Shown: in pieces, positions 35,056 through 47,515 of the stretch
Layout: each line of letters opens with the position of its first letter
Numbering within the stretch: the first letter of the stretch is position 1
Source: Cosmopolites sordidus
Taxonomy: Eukaryota; Arthropoda; Insecta; Coleoptera; Curculionidae
Assembly: GCA_031761425.1 (NCBI GenBank)
Contig: JARFXV010000577.1
Location: 342,385-406,384 of the forward strand
Direction of reading: 5' to 3'
DNA: 64,000 nt
Program-made: the position numbers and the translations under genes
Notes under the pieces: model-generated
Told to the model about the DNA's origin: nothing
The model's database searches: none
The model's input: the letters and a program-made list of their open reading frames with translations, nothing else

Positions 35056-37400
35056 ATGAACTATCGCAAAATAACGGACAAATCAATCAATAATTTGAAA
35101 GAAGCAAGTACAGAAGAACAGTCCAAGTTATACTTTAAACTAAGGTCTAAACAACGTACAGCAGTACAAAATGCATGGTTCACTCAACAATGTTTAAAGA
35201 AGAAAGTTTATCCCAAATTTGTTCAATTCAAGATCAACACCGGATTCTTGCAAAACCACCTGGCTAAAAGAAGAAACAAGAAAATGTTTCAGTGTTAGAG
35301 ACAACTCACTCCTACATATTAAGGTACTGCACTCTGAATTATCATATAAACTCCATCCAATTCAATTTGATATTCTAGACGATAAAATCAGACAAACAAT
35401 TTCACAAACTATTCATAAAAAATATATTAGATAATTACATAAGCTATTAAATCTATCTCAATTACAGTTACATGACAAACAACCAGAATCTTCACCCAAA
35501 TATAACTTCTATAATAGATCCATTAACTTATCAAATACGGTTTTCACAAATAAAGAGATTAATTTGATTGAAAATGGCCCGAAATATAACCCAAATATTA
35601 AGCAAAGTAAAATTTTGGAAAATATATCTGAAGTAGAACTATCCCTTGACAATATTCCTAATTCTAATTTTACAAAAGAAAAAATTAAAAGGACTCTAGA
35701 AAGGAATCGAGAATACCACAACAAAAATGAAGACCATATTATCAAATCCATTAATTCTAAAATCAAAAATAATAATCGAATTATGACTAAAGCAGATAAA
35801 GGGAATTCAATTGTTATCCTAGAAAAAGAAACTTACGAAACAAAAATTAAAAACTTTCTAGATAATGAAGACCTCGACAAAATAAAAAATGACTCTACCA
35901 CAACAATTCAAAATAAGTTAAAATCAACAATAAAAAATATAAACACCATTTTGTCAAACGAAGATAAATATAAAATAGTCAATATGAATCCTACTCTTCC
36001 AAAACTGTACGGTTTAATTAAAATTCATAAAGAAAACTTTCCAGTAAGACCGGTAGTCCCATACACAAATAGTCCTTTAAGAAACTTAGCTTTTTTCTTA
36101 AATAAAGTCTTCACAAACATAACGAATTTCTCGCCAAAACAGTCAATAAAAAAACTCGGTGGACCTTATAAAAAAACTTAGCAAACTATCTATACCAAAA
36201 AACGGGTTTCTAGCATCCTTTGACGTTAGCAGCATGTTCCCGAATATTTCGAACAAAGATTGTCTACTATTAATAGATAATTTACTCATAAAAAATAACA
36301 TAAATCCAAGTATAAAGTCAGATATTTTAGAACTCTTTAACTTATACATTAATGAAAATTATTTCCAATTTAATAACGTTTTTTACAAATAAAAGAATAG
36401 TCTAGCAATGGGTTCCCCAATAAGCCCTTTATTATCAGAACTGTTTATGTCAAACTTGGAACATAATTTTTAAAAAACGGATGAAGCAAAAAATATATTC
36501 TTTTGGTTTAGATATGTAGATGACATTTTGGTTTATTATACTGGAAATGACAGACAAATAGAAGGAACATTAAAGCATTTAAATACTATCCATCCAAAAA
36601 TAAAATTTACACTAAAAAAAGAACAAAATCAAACCATCCATACCATTCTTGGACTTTTCAATATCCAAACAAAATAATAAATTAGAATTTAATATCTATA
36701 GAAAACTCACATACACAGATATAACAATTACAAAACAAACAATCCACCCCATTATACATAAATATGCTGCATATAAGTCTATGATCCACCGAGCTTTCAC
36801 AATTCCACTATCTGGAAATAATAGAAAAATAGAACTGCAAAAAATAAAACTAATAGCACAAAATAACGGCTTCAAAGAAAAATAAATTAGTTACTTAATA
36901 AATAAAAAACGGAAACAATTACTAACATCAAGTATATCCAAAAGTAAAACAAACAAATGATAAAAAGAACTGTAAAATTTCATATTTCGATCCAATTTCA
37001 GAACAAATAGCTCGCTCTTTGAGGAAACATAATTTGCAAATAGCGTTTAAAACCACCCAGTCCAATTCCAAATACAAAATCTGGAGTGTATATGTTAAAT
37101 TGCAACGAGTGCAGTAGCTGCTATGTTGGACAAACCGGCTGAAATTTTCAGTCCAGATACAAAGAACATAAATCTGCATACATATTAAAGAAACAACACT
37201 GTAATTTGCGAACCATTTCATAGATACCGGTCATATATTTCCCGAGATTACAAATTTGGAAATTTTACATACAGCGCCCAAAAGCAAAAAAAATAATCAT
37301 TTCAGAAGCCATTGAAATTTATAAATATAATAAAGATCCATCTAGACAGCTATTAAACGATCAGACGGATCTCCAAAATTCCTCACTATTTAAAATATTG
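35056..37400 (+). pseudogene. PLE-1 reverse transcriptase with GIY-YIG endonuclease, disrupted
   Basis: The ATG at 35056 starts MNYRKITDKSINNLKEAST. In order: TKADKGNSIVILEKETYETK (~35790), LPKLYGLIKIHKENFPVRPV (~36010), FLASFDVSSMFPNIS (RT palm), MGSPISPLLSELFMSNLE (~36410) and RYVDDILVYYTG (YVDD active site, ~36510). Then comes the GIY-YIG domain at 37083-37190: GVYMLNCNEC, CYVGQTG, RYKEHKSAY. Lesions: frameshifts near 35285, 36165, 36645 and ~36950; stops near 35432, 36390, 36471 and TGA at ~37140. RT and nickase residues are otherwise largely intact, so the copy is relatively young. Confidence 0.92.
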
Positions 37401-37479
37401 TAAAAATTTAACCCTAATAAAAGTATAAAATTAGGTACATAGAATAGATAAACAGCTGTAAAACCTTAGTTTTAAAGTA

Positions 37480-37522
37480 GTGTTTGAGAATGTAAAGTCG
37501 TTTTACGAAGCTATCGTCACAC
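37480..37522 (+). ncRNA. PLE-1 hammerhead-like motif (c), 3' terminus
   Basis: GUGU, core UUGAGAA, U, stem II GUAAA/UUUAC, GAAGC (A to G at 15.1), UAUC, GUC, ACAC. Same U3/A8 combination as copy b. Confidence 0.6.
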
Positions 37523-37642
37523 AAATTTTGTTTAAAAATAAAAGTGATAGATAACAAAGTCAAAAATTGTTTTATTCCTTTTTTAAAAAATGAACTATCA
37601 CAAAGAAACGGACAAATCAATCAATAATTTAGGAGAGTATTT

Positions 37643-38051
37643 GCTAACACATATTGATCATTTGCCACAGTTTTGAGAATCGCACACGAGAAACATAAAG
37701 CTAGATAAGCAGGACTTGCTACAGTCCACCAAGTACCACTACCTTCCCCCTCCTAATAGGAAGCAAACCCAGTGTCGCCAGATCTAACACTACGCACGCA
37801 TTTTCATTACTATTTTATACACCTGGTAATAAGATTAGAATAAAACTACCACAATTGTTATAGTTACCTTAAAATGAATTGTGTCCAACATTTGCACGAA
37901 CATTGTGTTAGAAACTTACCTGAAAATAAAGGAAATATATTTACTTGTTCTAATAGGTCTCTAAAATGATTAACAAATTGTCTGAAGACTTTATTCTTGT
38001 TTAAATAATGGTTCCAAATTGTCTTAAAGAGATGTCTATTGATGTTTTTTG
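37643..38051. other. Spacer (pre-insertion flank of PLE-1)
   Basis: Continues the sequence interrupted at 34753. No gene recognised. Confidence 0.45.

Positions 38052-38139
<88 letters not shown>
38052..38139. repeat. (TA)n microsatellite
   Basis: Uninterrupted TA array. Confidence 0.98.
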
Positions 38140-38140
<1 letters not shown>

Positions 38141-38798
38141 ATAGAGATGTCTACTTTTCTTTTTCCAGGGAACAAGATTCCTAAAAGTTGTTTATTATAC
38201 GATAAACAAAGTCATTTTAAGGTGTCATAACGCATCACCTGCCATTTAGAGGAGTTATGAGAAAGAAGAATAAGCTGAGAGAAATACAGAGCCCTGTTCT
38301 CATAACAGAGACAGAGAATTTTGGGATTAAGGTCGCATCGATATCGGGATGATTTAGCGACCAAAAAAACTTTACATTAAATTTAGTACTAATGCTAGAG
38401 AAACAAGGATTACAAAAAGTAGAGATATCACAGGCGAGTTATTCCACAGGTGTAGTCAGCACAAATATTTGGACTGGTTTGCTTATGCTAAAATCACAGG
38501 TATTGAAGCAATTATTGCTTTGAATGACTAGATCCTGGGGAAGTAGTTTATTTCGTTTAAAAAGGCAAATGTTCATGATAGCATCATGGCAAATGGCAAG
38601 GCAAATGATAGCATCTCGTTCCAAAATTCGCAGTGAGGAGGACCCTCTCGTTTTAAAAGAAATTCGTACATTTTTATAACACAGGTCTACAAAATAAAAA
38701 AAAATGTAAGTACAGTTTTTAATCTACTCACATTGATAATATTTTCTTCTCAGTGGTCATTTAATTTGTTTATTTTGTTGTTTGCTCAATTAAAACAA
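38140..38798. other. Spacer
   Basis: Some short direct repeats (GATAGCATC...GGCAAATG) near 38575-38620. No gene. Confidence 0.4.
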
Positions 38799-39261
38799 TT
38801 AATAAATAAAATCTGGAAGATGTCATCGTCAAAACGATCCTGTTTAGACGATCCGAACGCTTTTTGTTACGTTTGTGGCGAGTAGACGATGACAAAGTTT
38901 CGAAAATCTATATCTGAATTTGTGCTTATTTTGCTTACTTTAACTTGAAAATTAAAAACGTTGATAAACCATGAATTCCAATAAATATCTATACACAAAA
39001 AGAAAAAGGAAAAGAAACAGAAGGGAAATTAATAAATAAAATCTGGAAGATGTCATCGTCAAAACGATCGTGTTTAGACGACCCGAACGCTTTTTGTTAC
39101 GTTTGTGGCGAGTAGACGATGACAAAGTTTCGAAAACCTATATCTGAATTTGTGCTTATTTTGTTTACTTTAACTTGAAAATCAAAAACGTCGATAAACC
39201 ATGAATTCCAATAAATATCTATTCACAAACAGAAAAGGGAAAAGAAACAGAAGGGAAATCA
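38799..39261 (+). pseudogene. Tandemly duplicated relic of a CYVCGE-motif protein
   Basis: Two ~230-bp units (38799-39030 and 39031-39261, ~96% alike) each begin a frame after TCTGGAAG with MSSSKRSCLDDPN-type residues and AFCYVCGE, then a stop. LDDPNAFCYVCGE resembles the zinc-binding N-terminus (CxxC) seen in a widespread set of uncharacterised, TE-associated arthropod proteins; I recall the motif but not a function. Only the first exon-like part is present, and the TAG after CGE is in both units, so the duplication followed inactivation. Confidence 0.6.
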
Positions 39262-39888
39262 AAACGATTCTAGAGAAGAAAAGGAAGAAGAACAGCTATA
39301 TCGACAAAATGATTTATGAGAAAAATCCGGTAATTATTATTAATAATAATTATAGCGTTTAATTTATGCATCGTAAATTTAAACGCGATATTTTATCAAA
39401 TATTTATCGTATGTTGTTTTCCTCTCTATCTCTCACTCTAATATACATAATCAAACAGTGCAATGTATTTAATATAGCCAGCCTTGTAATTCGTAGATAC
39501 GCAGCGTAGAGAAAAAAATCAAGTACACCAATTATTTGTACTGGCCTATGTGCTCGAGGAATACTCGCTATTTATTGGCTAAAAATATCGCTCGGGCCTT
39601 CAAATCAAATATTAAGTTGCATCCATTTTGATGAAAATTAGTCTGGTTGCATTGCAACAGCGAGCGGCCAGGATCGGACTATCGCACGTTTTCGAATTAT
39701 CGTTACTAACAGACTGTCTAATTGAAAAGTTCGCGAAGCGTCACCTATAGAGCAGTAAAAGAACTAAATAATCTACTAAATTTTGAAGTTTCATCCTTCA
39801 TATGAACACATGTAAAGTTTCAACTCATTCTGTCAATTCATTCATACAAAACAGCCGCTTAAAGTAAACGTATCAGTTATTTTTTAAA
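39262..39888. other. AT-rich spacer
   Basis: No gene recognised. Confidence 0.45.
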
Positions 39889-40470
39889 ATGGAAAATATT
39901 GAAAATCGTGTAGTGATTAAATTATTTATAAAAAAAGGTTTAAAGGCAATGGACATTCATAGTGAAATGGTAAATGTATTAGAAGAGTCAGCTGTGTCAA
40001 AAACAATAGTTTGTAAGTGGGCATGTGAGTTTCAACGTGGCAGGAAACAATCCTGGATTATGATACTCGTTCTGGATGTCCAATAAGTGTAACTACTGAA
40101 CAAATAATTAATTCTATACATGATATGATTATAGATGAGAGACAATTGACGTTTGAGTGAAATTGCTAAAACCATAGACATATCTTTCATTTTGAAAAAG
40201 GATGCTGGAGTTGTTAAATTCTGATCAAAAACGACTTCCAGTAAAACTTTCTAACTAACATTTGGATCTTTTTCGAAAGAATAAAACATATTTTAAATGT
40301 CGTTTTGTACGTATGGATGAGACTTGGGTTTACCACTATCATCCTGAAGTACGACAACAAACCGAAGAGTGGACTGAGCCCGGTTGTTCAGCTTCAAAGC
40401 AGCCAAGGTGGACAAAATCGACCAGAAAGATTATGGAATCAATTTTCTGGAATGTAAAAGACATTTATTG
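39889..40470 (+). pseudogene. mariner transposase N-terminal half
   Basis: Starts at an ATG: MENIENRVVIKLFIKKGLKA, then SKTIVCKWACEFQRGRK (HTH), DTRSGCP. After decay come RMDETWVYHYHPEVRQQ (first Asp), WTEPG and KIMESIFWNVKDIY. Stops at ~40470, where an inverted C-terminal fragment begins. Frameshifts at ~40045 and beyond. Confidence 0.85.
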
Positions 40471-40790
40471 ATGCCGTTTCGCCAGAAATCCCCAGTCCTT
40501 GACTGGAAGAAATTGTTAAGCCAGGTTTTGAGGTCCTCATCGTTAACAAACGTTATGCCCCTCATTTGGTTGGACGCTGAGCGGAAGAGGCCATAATCAG
40601 TTGCCGCAAAATCTGAAGAGCACGGTGGATGTGGAAAAACCTCTCGTTCGAGATCATTCGTGGCCCCTTGACGATGTTTGAAGTCATGAATTGTCGTGGA
40701 GAAATATAACAGAGCATTTTTGTTAATACATTCGACTTCGACTGAAGATTTCCGATTTTTTGTGTTACACTTTAACAAAAATAAGTACAT
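40471..40790 (-). pseudogene. mariner transposase C-terminal part, inverted
   Basis: The minus strand reads FPHPPCSSDFAATDYGLFRS (third Asp decayed from PPYSPDLAPTDYHLF), ASNQMRGITFVNDEDLKTWL and FFQSRTGDFWRNGINK. Faces the N-terminal half at 39889-40470. It may be a different subfamily or an inverted part of the same insertion. Confidence 0.82.
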
Positions 40791-41139
40791 GGAAACGATT
40801 TAAACAATTTTATTTTTTAACATAATCATTCTGCGAACACATATTTGTCATGAGAAAAATGAGTGACCCCTAAATGATTTTTCGGCCTTCGGAATAAAAA
40901 TATATCGAAGGAATATTATTAACACTGGTACATTATTAGAATGTCTTGGCTTCGAGCGTTGGCATCGAACTGATGATATTTCTCATTTTATATCAATTCC
41001 AGTACCATCCAAGTGTGTTTAGAGTAACATGTTGGCGTTCAAATTGTAGTATTTTAATCCTGAACACATTTCTGAGCTTGTAAGTTGACTATATGGTGTT
41101 GTTGCACTACAGGGCTGTCTAGAATTGGAGTGTTGCTCT
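40791..41139. other. Spacer
   Basis: No clear feature. Confidence 0.35.
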
Positions 41140-41440
41140 CAAATTGATAACTATTTCTATAAACAAATTCTTGTATCAAACGAAAATGCCGACGATTGTG
41201 ATTAAATCAAATAGTTTAGAAACAAACTGTGTACCTGGTGACTGTCTGTTTCTCCAGACTTAAATCCTTTCATACTTTGTCTCAAGTAAAATCGGAAATT
41301 TATTGAAGAGAATGAAAATTTAAAATTTAACTGAGTTTAAATACTGGATTATCTGGAAAATTCATGCGGATTCTCCATTAGTTAATCTTTTAACGTTTGC
41401 AAATGAAAATGTGTGTTGGATTACTAAAGTTTATTTATAT
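41140..41440 (+). pseudogene. Possible Tc1-like transposase C-terminal trace
   Basis: The + strand has a weak pattern NNCVPGDCLFLQT, then L-L-K-R-M-K and LTEFKYWIIWKI...SPLVNLL. These line up loosely with the C-terminal helices of Tc1-like transposases. Catalytic Glu not visible. Tentative. Confidence 0.3.
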
Positions 41441-41526
41441 ATTATTAATTCCTGTGGTATAATATTTACAATTTTAGCTTTCAGATTTGCTTGACAGCCC
41501 GATAAAATCCATCACTCCTTTACTAA

Positions 41527-42514
41527 CACATCACTCAATAAGTTCGCAAGATGACTAATAAAACAACAACTTTTAGGCAAAAATTTGACTTTATTCATCT
41601 TCTCGCTTCAAAAATGATTTATCTTTGGCGTCAAAATAGGCTTCAGTTTGGCAATAACTTTTTGATTGGAGCCAAATCCCTTTCCCTGGAGTTTTCTTCT
41701 TAGAGCTGCAAACAGTTAGTAGTCACTGGGAACCAAATCCGGAGAATACGGTGGAAGGGGAAACAATTCAAAGTGCAATTCATGTAATTTTGCTATTGTT
41801 GCAAGTGACGGTGCATTATCCTGATGAAAGAGCACTATTTTCTTCTTCATTTGGAGTGTTTTTTCGCAATTTCTCTCTTCAAACGCACCAATAGCCCCAT
41901 ATAATATTCGCTATTAATGATTCTTCCTTTGTCAAGGGATTTAATGAATAAAATATCTTGCACATCCCAAAATACGAATGCCAAAACCTTACCAGCTGAC
42001 ATTTGTGTTTTTAGTCGCTTTGGTTGGCTTTCTCTTGTTGCTGTCTACTCAGCTAACTGCCGATTTGACAGTGGAGTGTAGTGATGGATCCATTTTGTGT
42101 AGTGATGGACTGTGTGCAAACGCGGTATCCTCAGTTACTTAGTTCACGATCACGATCACGGTAACTTCAGTTCACGATCGGCCAAAACTATTATGTGGAC
42201 TGTGTTTATGTTTTCTGAAATAACTGCTGAATTTTGGCGACCAGAGCGTTCAGCGTCAAAAAAAAATCAACAAAACCATTTCTCTACCATTTATCTCAAT
42301 GGTCCGAATAACACTTGTCAAGCCTTGACACAGTTATTGACACAAAATTACAAAAGTAGCATCACTAACACCACTGTAACTTCTGAACGAAACCTTAGAT
42401 TGTCATAAAATTTTGACACGTATCATTTGAAGGTTAGTACTTCCTAAAAATGATGTGGATTTGTCAATACTGGCGCCATCTGTATGTCACCCTACGAAGT
42501 TATTGAGTGACGTG
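41527..42514 (-). mobile_element. mariner (mori-like) element with both TIRs
   Basis: Left end ACATCACTCAATAAGTTCGC (41529 on); right end, read inward, ACACGTCACTCAATAACTTC (from 42514): imperfect TIRs sharing CACTCAATAA. Transposase on minus: SAGKVLAFVFWDVQDILFIK, INSEYYMGLLVRLKREIAKK, a second-Asp region decayed from HQDNAPSL, FPLPPYSPDLVPSDY (third Asp) and LQGKGFGSNQKVIAKLKPIL. The first Asp region and N-terminus are deleted (element ~990 bp versus ~1.3 kb usual). Confidence 0.85.
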
Positions 42515-43254
42515 TTATATTTTTAATGAATCTTCTGCAATATCTTATGTTCTTGTGAACAAAATCTTTTCTTCGTCTTAGAAAACGTGCCCGTGATCAT
42601 GTCAAAACTTAAACCGTCACATTTGTTTCCCACAGTATTTCAATTACGTATTTTAATTCATCTTAAAATTATTTCCTTAAGAACACACCGGTGACCTTTG
42701 CGTATCTGAAAGGAGACAGCAAAAAAAATGGAGAAAGTTCTATGCCATCGTGTAAATATCGCACCATTACAAATGTACGAGAAAGTGCAGGAAAACCGAG
42801 ATTGAATCATTACAACAATTTCTAGGTTTGTTTGTTGTATGTAACCTTTCATTGTTTTTGAATGGTTTCGTCCTGACTGCTCCTCTGTTTGACATTGCTC
42901 GGTAGTGAGAGTAGTAAAGATGGTTATCGTAAAAAAAGTTAATTTTGCTATAAAGAAGCTAGGATATTTGCAATAACGGTTTAGTAAACGTATATTATGG
43001 TTGTTCTCCTTCAATGCTATCCACTATTTAAAACGTACACAATCTACATACACAGGACGTCGGAGAAATAACGGAACTTTTTAAATAAAAAAAAATAATT
43101 CGTTTTGTTGCCAAAATTATTGTTGATTGTATTATAAAATTCAGAACTAAATAAAAGCAAATAAAACAAGATTATTTAGTACCAAATTTCGCAATACTTC
43201 ATGTTCAGTTTTAAATTTTAATAATTTTTTTCAAAATGGAACGTTTTCTTTCCA
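42515..43254. other. Spacer with an unassigned 118-codon minus frame
   Basis: An open minus frame at 42658-43014 has no domain I know. AT-rich flanks. Confidence 0.35.
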
Positions 43255-43420
43255 AATTTTTGTTAATCGCTTCGAAAAACTACACTTTCATCGCCAGTTG
43301 TGGCCTTTGGAAATAACTAAAAATCGCACGGATCGAACGTAGGCGAATATGGAGGATGGTAGAGCATCTTCGAGCCGATCCTTTCATTATATTAAGGGGG
43401 TACTCTAGTCTAGAGCCATA
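43255..43420 (-). pseudogene. mariner transposase C-terminal scrap
   Basis: The minus strand reads MLYHPPYSPTFDPCDF, stop, LFPKATTGDESVVF. This is the third-Asp block of a mariner with one stop. Short and isolated. Confidence 0.65.
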
Positions 43421-43966
43421 CATTTCGGGCGTTTTTTCCGAGCTCTGTAAAAAAGAAACAAAGAATATTTTACTATCCATTTTTTTATCATTCGTTTATT
43501 TATATTTTACGAATAGATAAAGAATTAGGAAAAACTCCAAACTTGAAAAGTTTTGCCCCCCACTGGTAAAGTGGGCGTAAATAAAGGGATATCTTGGCGT
43601 GTATGGTTCCAACCCTTCTAGTCATCTGAAACAAAAAAATCCCACAGATTCTTAATCAGTAAAGATGTCGCTATCGCCCCTACTTTGGAGAAGTAAAAAA
43701 AAAATCCCAAAATGGAGGCCGTTTGAAAAAAATGTTTTTGACGTTTTTTTAACAGTTTCAAATTTTCTAAAAATATTACAAATTATAATTTTTAATTTTA
43801 ATCGGATGAGCGACATAGAGGAATGTATAGAGAAGGTTCACACACAATTTCAAATAAATCGGTTCAGTAGAACTTGAAATATCATCACGCCAACTTGAAA
43901 AAAGTAGTTTCGAGAAAAACGCGTTTAAAGTTTAGAGATAAAGTAACATATAAAGTAAATATACAT
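43421..43966. other. Spacer
   Basis: No gene recognised. Confidence 0.4.
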
Positions 43967-44670
<704 letters not shown>

Positions 44671-44764
44671 ATTTCATTGTAAACTAGTAAGAGCCTCCGA
44701 GCTAACTAAAAAACCTGGCTGAATAAGTCGAAGTCGAAGTACGCACTTACTGTGCAGAGCATCA

Positions 44765-44960
44765 CTTCTTACGAAAATGGTTGGTTTCTCTTTTCTAGGG
44801 ATACAAATTTTACCACAATATTTTTAGGTAAAGGTCTTCCTGTGTCTTTGTGCGGAAAACGCATTACTCTATGACAGGTTACTACAACAATTTTATCAAT
44901 CTGTACATTTATGGCGTGTTTTCCCGTGTCCGCTGCCCCGCAGACTCCGCAGGCACCGCA
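44765..44960 (-). pseudogene. Possible non-LTR ORF1-like protein fragment
   Basis: The minus strand reads IDKIVVVTCHRVMRF, then PKNIVVKFVSLEKRNQPFS. The CHRVxR...IVVKF...KR pattern resembles the C-terminal domain of LINE ORF1-type RNA-binding proteins. Tentative. Confidence 0.4.
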
Positions 44961-45835
44961 GAATAATGTGTTGCTATTTATGAAGTCTACTGTATATAAA
45001 ATCAATTGTTCTTTGTTTATTATTATGTATATAGGAGTTTGCAATGCGGAAAACATAAAACAGCAATAATAACGTAAAGCTAATAAAAACACTTGTAAGA
45101 TAATAAGGACAAGCGCGTTCATAAAATAAACTTATACGTCTCACCGAATAGCACAGTCATTCTATTGGCGTTGTCAGGGCTGATAACATAAATAAAGATT
45201 TAGTGCTCGAAATGGTATGTCATCTTGATACGTCCTGATTCACAGAAATCAAATTAACATTTATCGTTATGATATACTTAGAACTCGCATATAGCAAAGA
45301 AAATGGAAAAAATTGGCGTTAAGATATGGTACAACAGTTCCGAGTTATTAAAATAAGGGCTGTCACATGTGAGCTATATATTAGGTGAGTTTGCTAAATA
45401 TTTAGTAACCGTATACAAAAATATTCAAAATGTAAGGGGATTTTTTTTTCAATAAACGTCTTAATTTTCCTAAGAGATGGCACTAGAAACCAGGGTCGGT
45501 TCACAGTCTAAACTCTTATGTCATTTTGTTTCCAAGACAATATCTTTCAAAACTTACAACTACAACTACAAACTACAATTATTACTACAATAATAAACTT
45601 ACAAAATTTATTCGTGGCTAAAGTTGAATGCGAAATAAATTTTTATATTGTTTTCAATTTTTTCGACGAAACTATAAATTTTATCGAAAAATGTTACTCA
45701 ACCTTTTTTGTAAATTATTTCATTTTCTATAATTTTCATTATTGCATTTTTTGAAACTCCGTAAGGATCGTGAATTATTTAAATTAAAATGTGAATTTTT
45801 CTAAATAATCGGATTTTTATTGTTTATAACATTAA
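44961..45835. other. Spacer
   Basis: AT-rich; nothing recognised. Confidence 0.4.
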
Positions 45836-46195
45836 AGGCTAAAGGCTATCAACCCTTGGTTATGTGCCTACCCATAAGTCTATCAAGAAGTTTACCGACT
45901 GACGAGTGACCAACGTAGAACACTTCTCAGAAGGCATCCGGCCTTACCCAGCCTTTAACTGGCGTGACTGACGGGTAATTCGTTGTCGGATTTTACACTC
46001 TTGCCTAGAAACAATCACAGACATTTAGGTATGTATATGTGTGGGCGTGTGTGTGTGTGTGTATTTGAGTGTATATAATTGTGTGTGTAGGGTAAGAGGT
46101 AAGACAGACAGAAGAATTAAAGAAAAACATCCATCCGAGCGCTGGAATTGAACCAGCTACTTTTGGATTGCCAGGCCGGCTTTTTTGAAACAGTC
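45836..46195 (-). mobile_element. tRNA-derived SINE, copy 2
   Basis: Body core 45836-46028 matches copy 1 (15305-15490). The head (minus, 46195-46130) has a B box GGTTCAATTCC in a stem GCTGG/CCAGC preceded by GGCAATCCAAAAGTA, so a different tRNA-like head from copy 1. A GT-rich tract (46041-46063) separates head from body. Confidence 0.7.
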
Positions 46196-46299
46196 CACAC
46201 CTTGCATAGCAGATGCACTTTATAAAAATTGGTTTTATAACTGATTTATCGATTGTTCGCTTTAGATTCTGTGAATTCTTCGGTTTCATGCCGTTATCC

Positions 46300-46400
46300 T
46301 CTCTTGTATTTCTTCCCTTGCGCTTGGTTTTCTATGAAATACTATGCCCAGATATCTAAAATTTTACTCTCACTATCCACTCTTCGAATTACACTAAGCA
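46300..46400 (-). mobile_element. Non-LTR scrap (post-RT 'YLG' block)
   Basis: The minus strand gives a frame-shifted FRYLGIVFHRKPSAREEIQE, typical of the segment between RT and the C-terminus in LINEs. Very short. Confidence 0.45.
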
Positions 46401-47239
46401 GTAAATAGGATAACTATAACTAATAAAAAATAATCTGAAGATAATTGTTTTATATATCTTCTGTTTTTTTTTCTTGAAAATCCTTTGAATTATCGGCCAA
46501 AAAATCTTATATTCTAAAACGTTTAGAGTATTCCTTGTACAATAAAAGACTGAATCAACAGTAAAGAAACTTTGCTACAAATTCAAGGTTGAGAAAAATA
46601 TGTCCATTTCTGGTGCATGCTTGATTTCAAGAAAGCATTATGGTCGATATTTATGTATCCGTGGAAGGACCATCGCCGCACAGACCCATTATGCATTTTA
46701 CAAATCGAATGGCATTGTTATGTGTTAAATTTTACCAGCGAACAGAACCTTGAACAGAAAAATTCCATTTCGATGAGATGGACAAGACCATTGTCGAGGT
46801 TGGTGTCGTATACATGTATGTCTGAATTAATGAGCCAGTTTTACATTGATTGTTTTCATTTTAGTCCAATTATGTTATACAGAAATTTTCAAAATATTCT
46901 CCATATCAATTTACTTGATATACTGATTACTACAGGCTGTAGATCAATCGTGAAGATAGTTATAACTTGTTAGGTCCAAGACATGCTATAAAATACGAAA
47001 TGTGTAAACAAAGTAATACAACTGATAGCGCATCGTTCGGTCTGGCAACACTGTTCGCTTTCCCTCCAGAGAGAAGATAACCTAACATCTGATGCGTCTT
47101 CGATGCGAGTTCGATCACTCTAGAGTCACATGCTGGTCCGCAATATCCAATCAAATTAAAGGAATCAAATTTTGTTTCAAACTTGGACCCAGTGTGATGT
47201 ATTAGTACCTAACCTTCCAAACTTGGAAGTGCGAAGTTG
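46401..47239. other. Spacer
   Basis: An open + frame of 118 codons (46617-46973) has no recognised domain. Confidence 0.35.
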
Positions 47240-47515
47240 AAATTTTGTAAAAGTTCGCAAAACGTGCCTTTGAAAACAATGTTTTGTACGGGATCTAGAT
47301 TTTCAGGTAGTTTAAGGCATTTTCAAAACACCGAGACTCGATTGAAGATAAAACTGGCACGAAAGGTCTTCAACTGCAAGAAGCGATACAAATATCCACG
47401 GAATCCGAGATATTGTACGTTCTGAACGTCCGTTGACGCTAAGAATGATTGGGAAAGAGTTGAATTTGACTAACACGACCGTTCATCTGATTTTGTCCGA
47501 TGAATTGGGGATTAA
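47240..47515 (+). pseudogene. mariner transposase DNA-binding region
   Basis: The + strand reads RHFQNTETRLKIKLARK and, in another frame, RDIVRSERPLTLRMIGKELN and LTNTTVHLILSDELGIKK: the second HTH of mariner transposases. No catalytic part follows directly. Confidence 0.7.

Larger units (their letters stand above)
34754..37629 (+). mobile_element. PLE-1: nearly complete Penelope-like element
   Basis: A 2,876-bp retroelement. It opens with an inverted copy of its terminal repeat (34754-~34932), then a direct copy (~34933-35060), the ORF, and a partial direct copy at the 3' end (~37400-37629) that runs past the start codon into NINNL-type codons. This tail-to-head layout with both inverted and direct termini is characteristic of PLEs, which lack true LTRs and prime at nicked DNA. 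Each terminal copy holds a hammerhead-like motif. The coding part is dead, but only by a handful of lesions. Confidence 0.95.
34741..37642. repeat. 13-bp target site duplication flanking PLE-1
   Basis: TAGGAGAGTATTT occurs at 34741-34753 and again at 37630-37642, exactly bracketing the element. This fixes both ends of the insertion. Confidence 0.95.

Noticed and set aside
42112..42408. A 98-codon gene right of the mariner coding part
   Set aside because: It lies inside the TIR-bounded mariner (41527-42514), with no domain; treated as element sequence.
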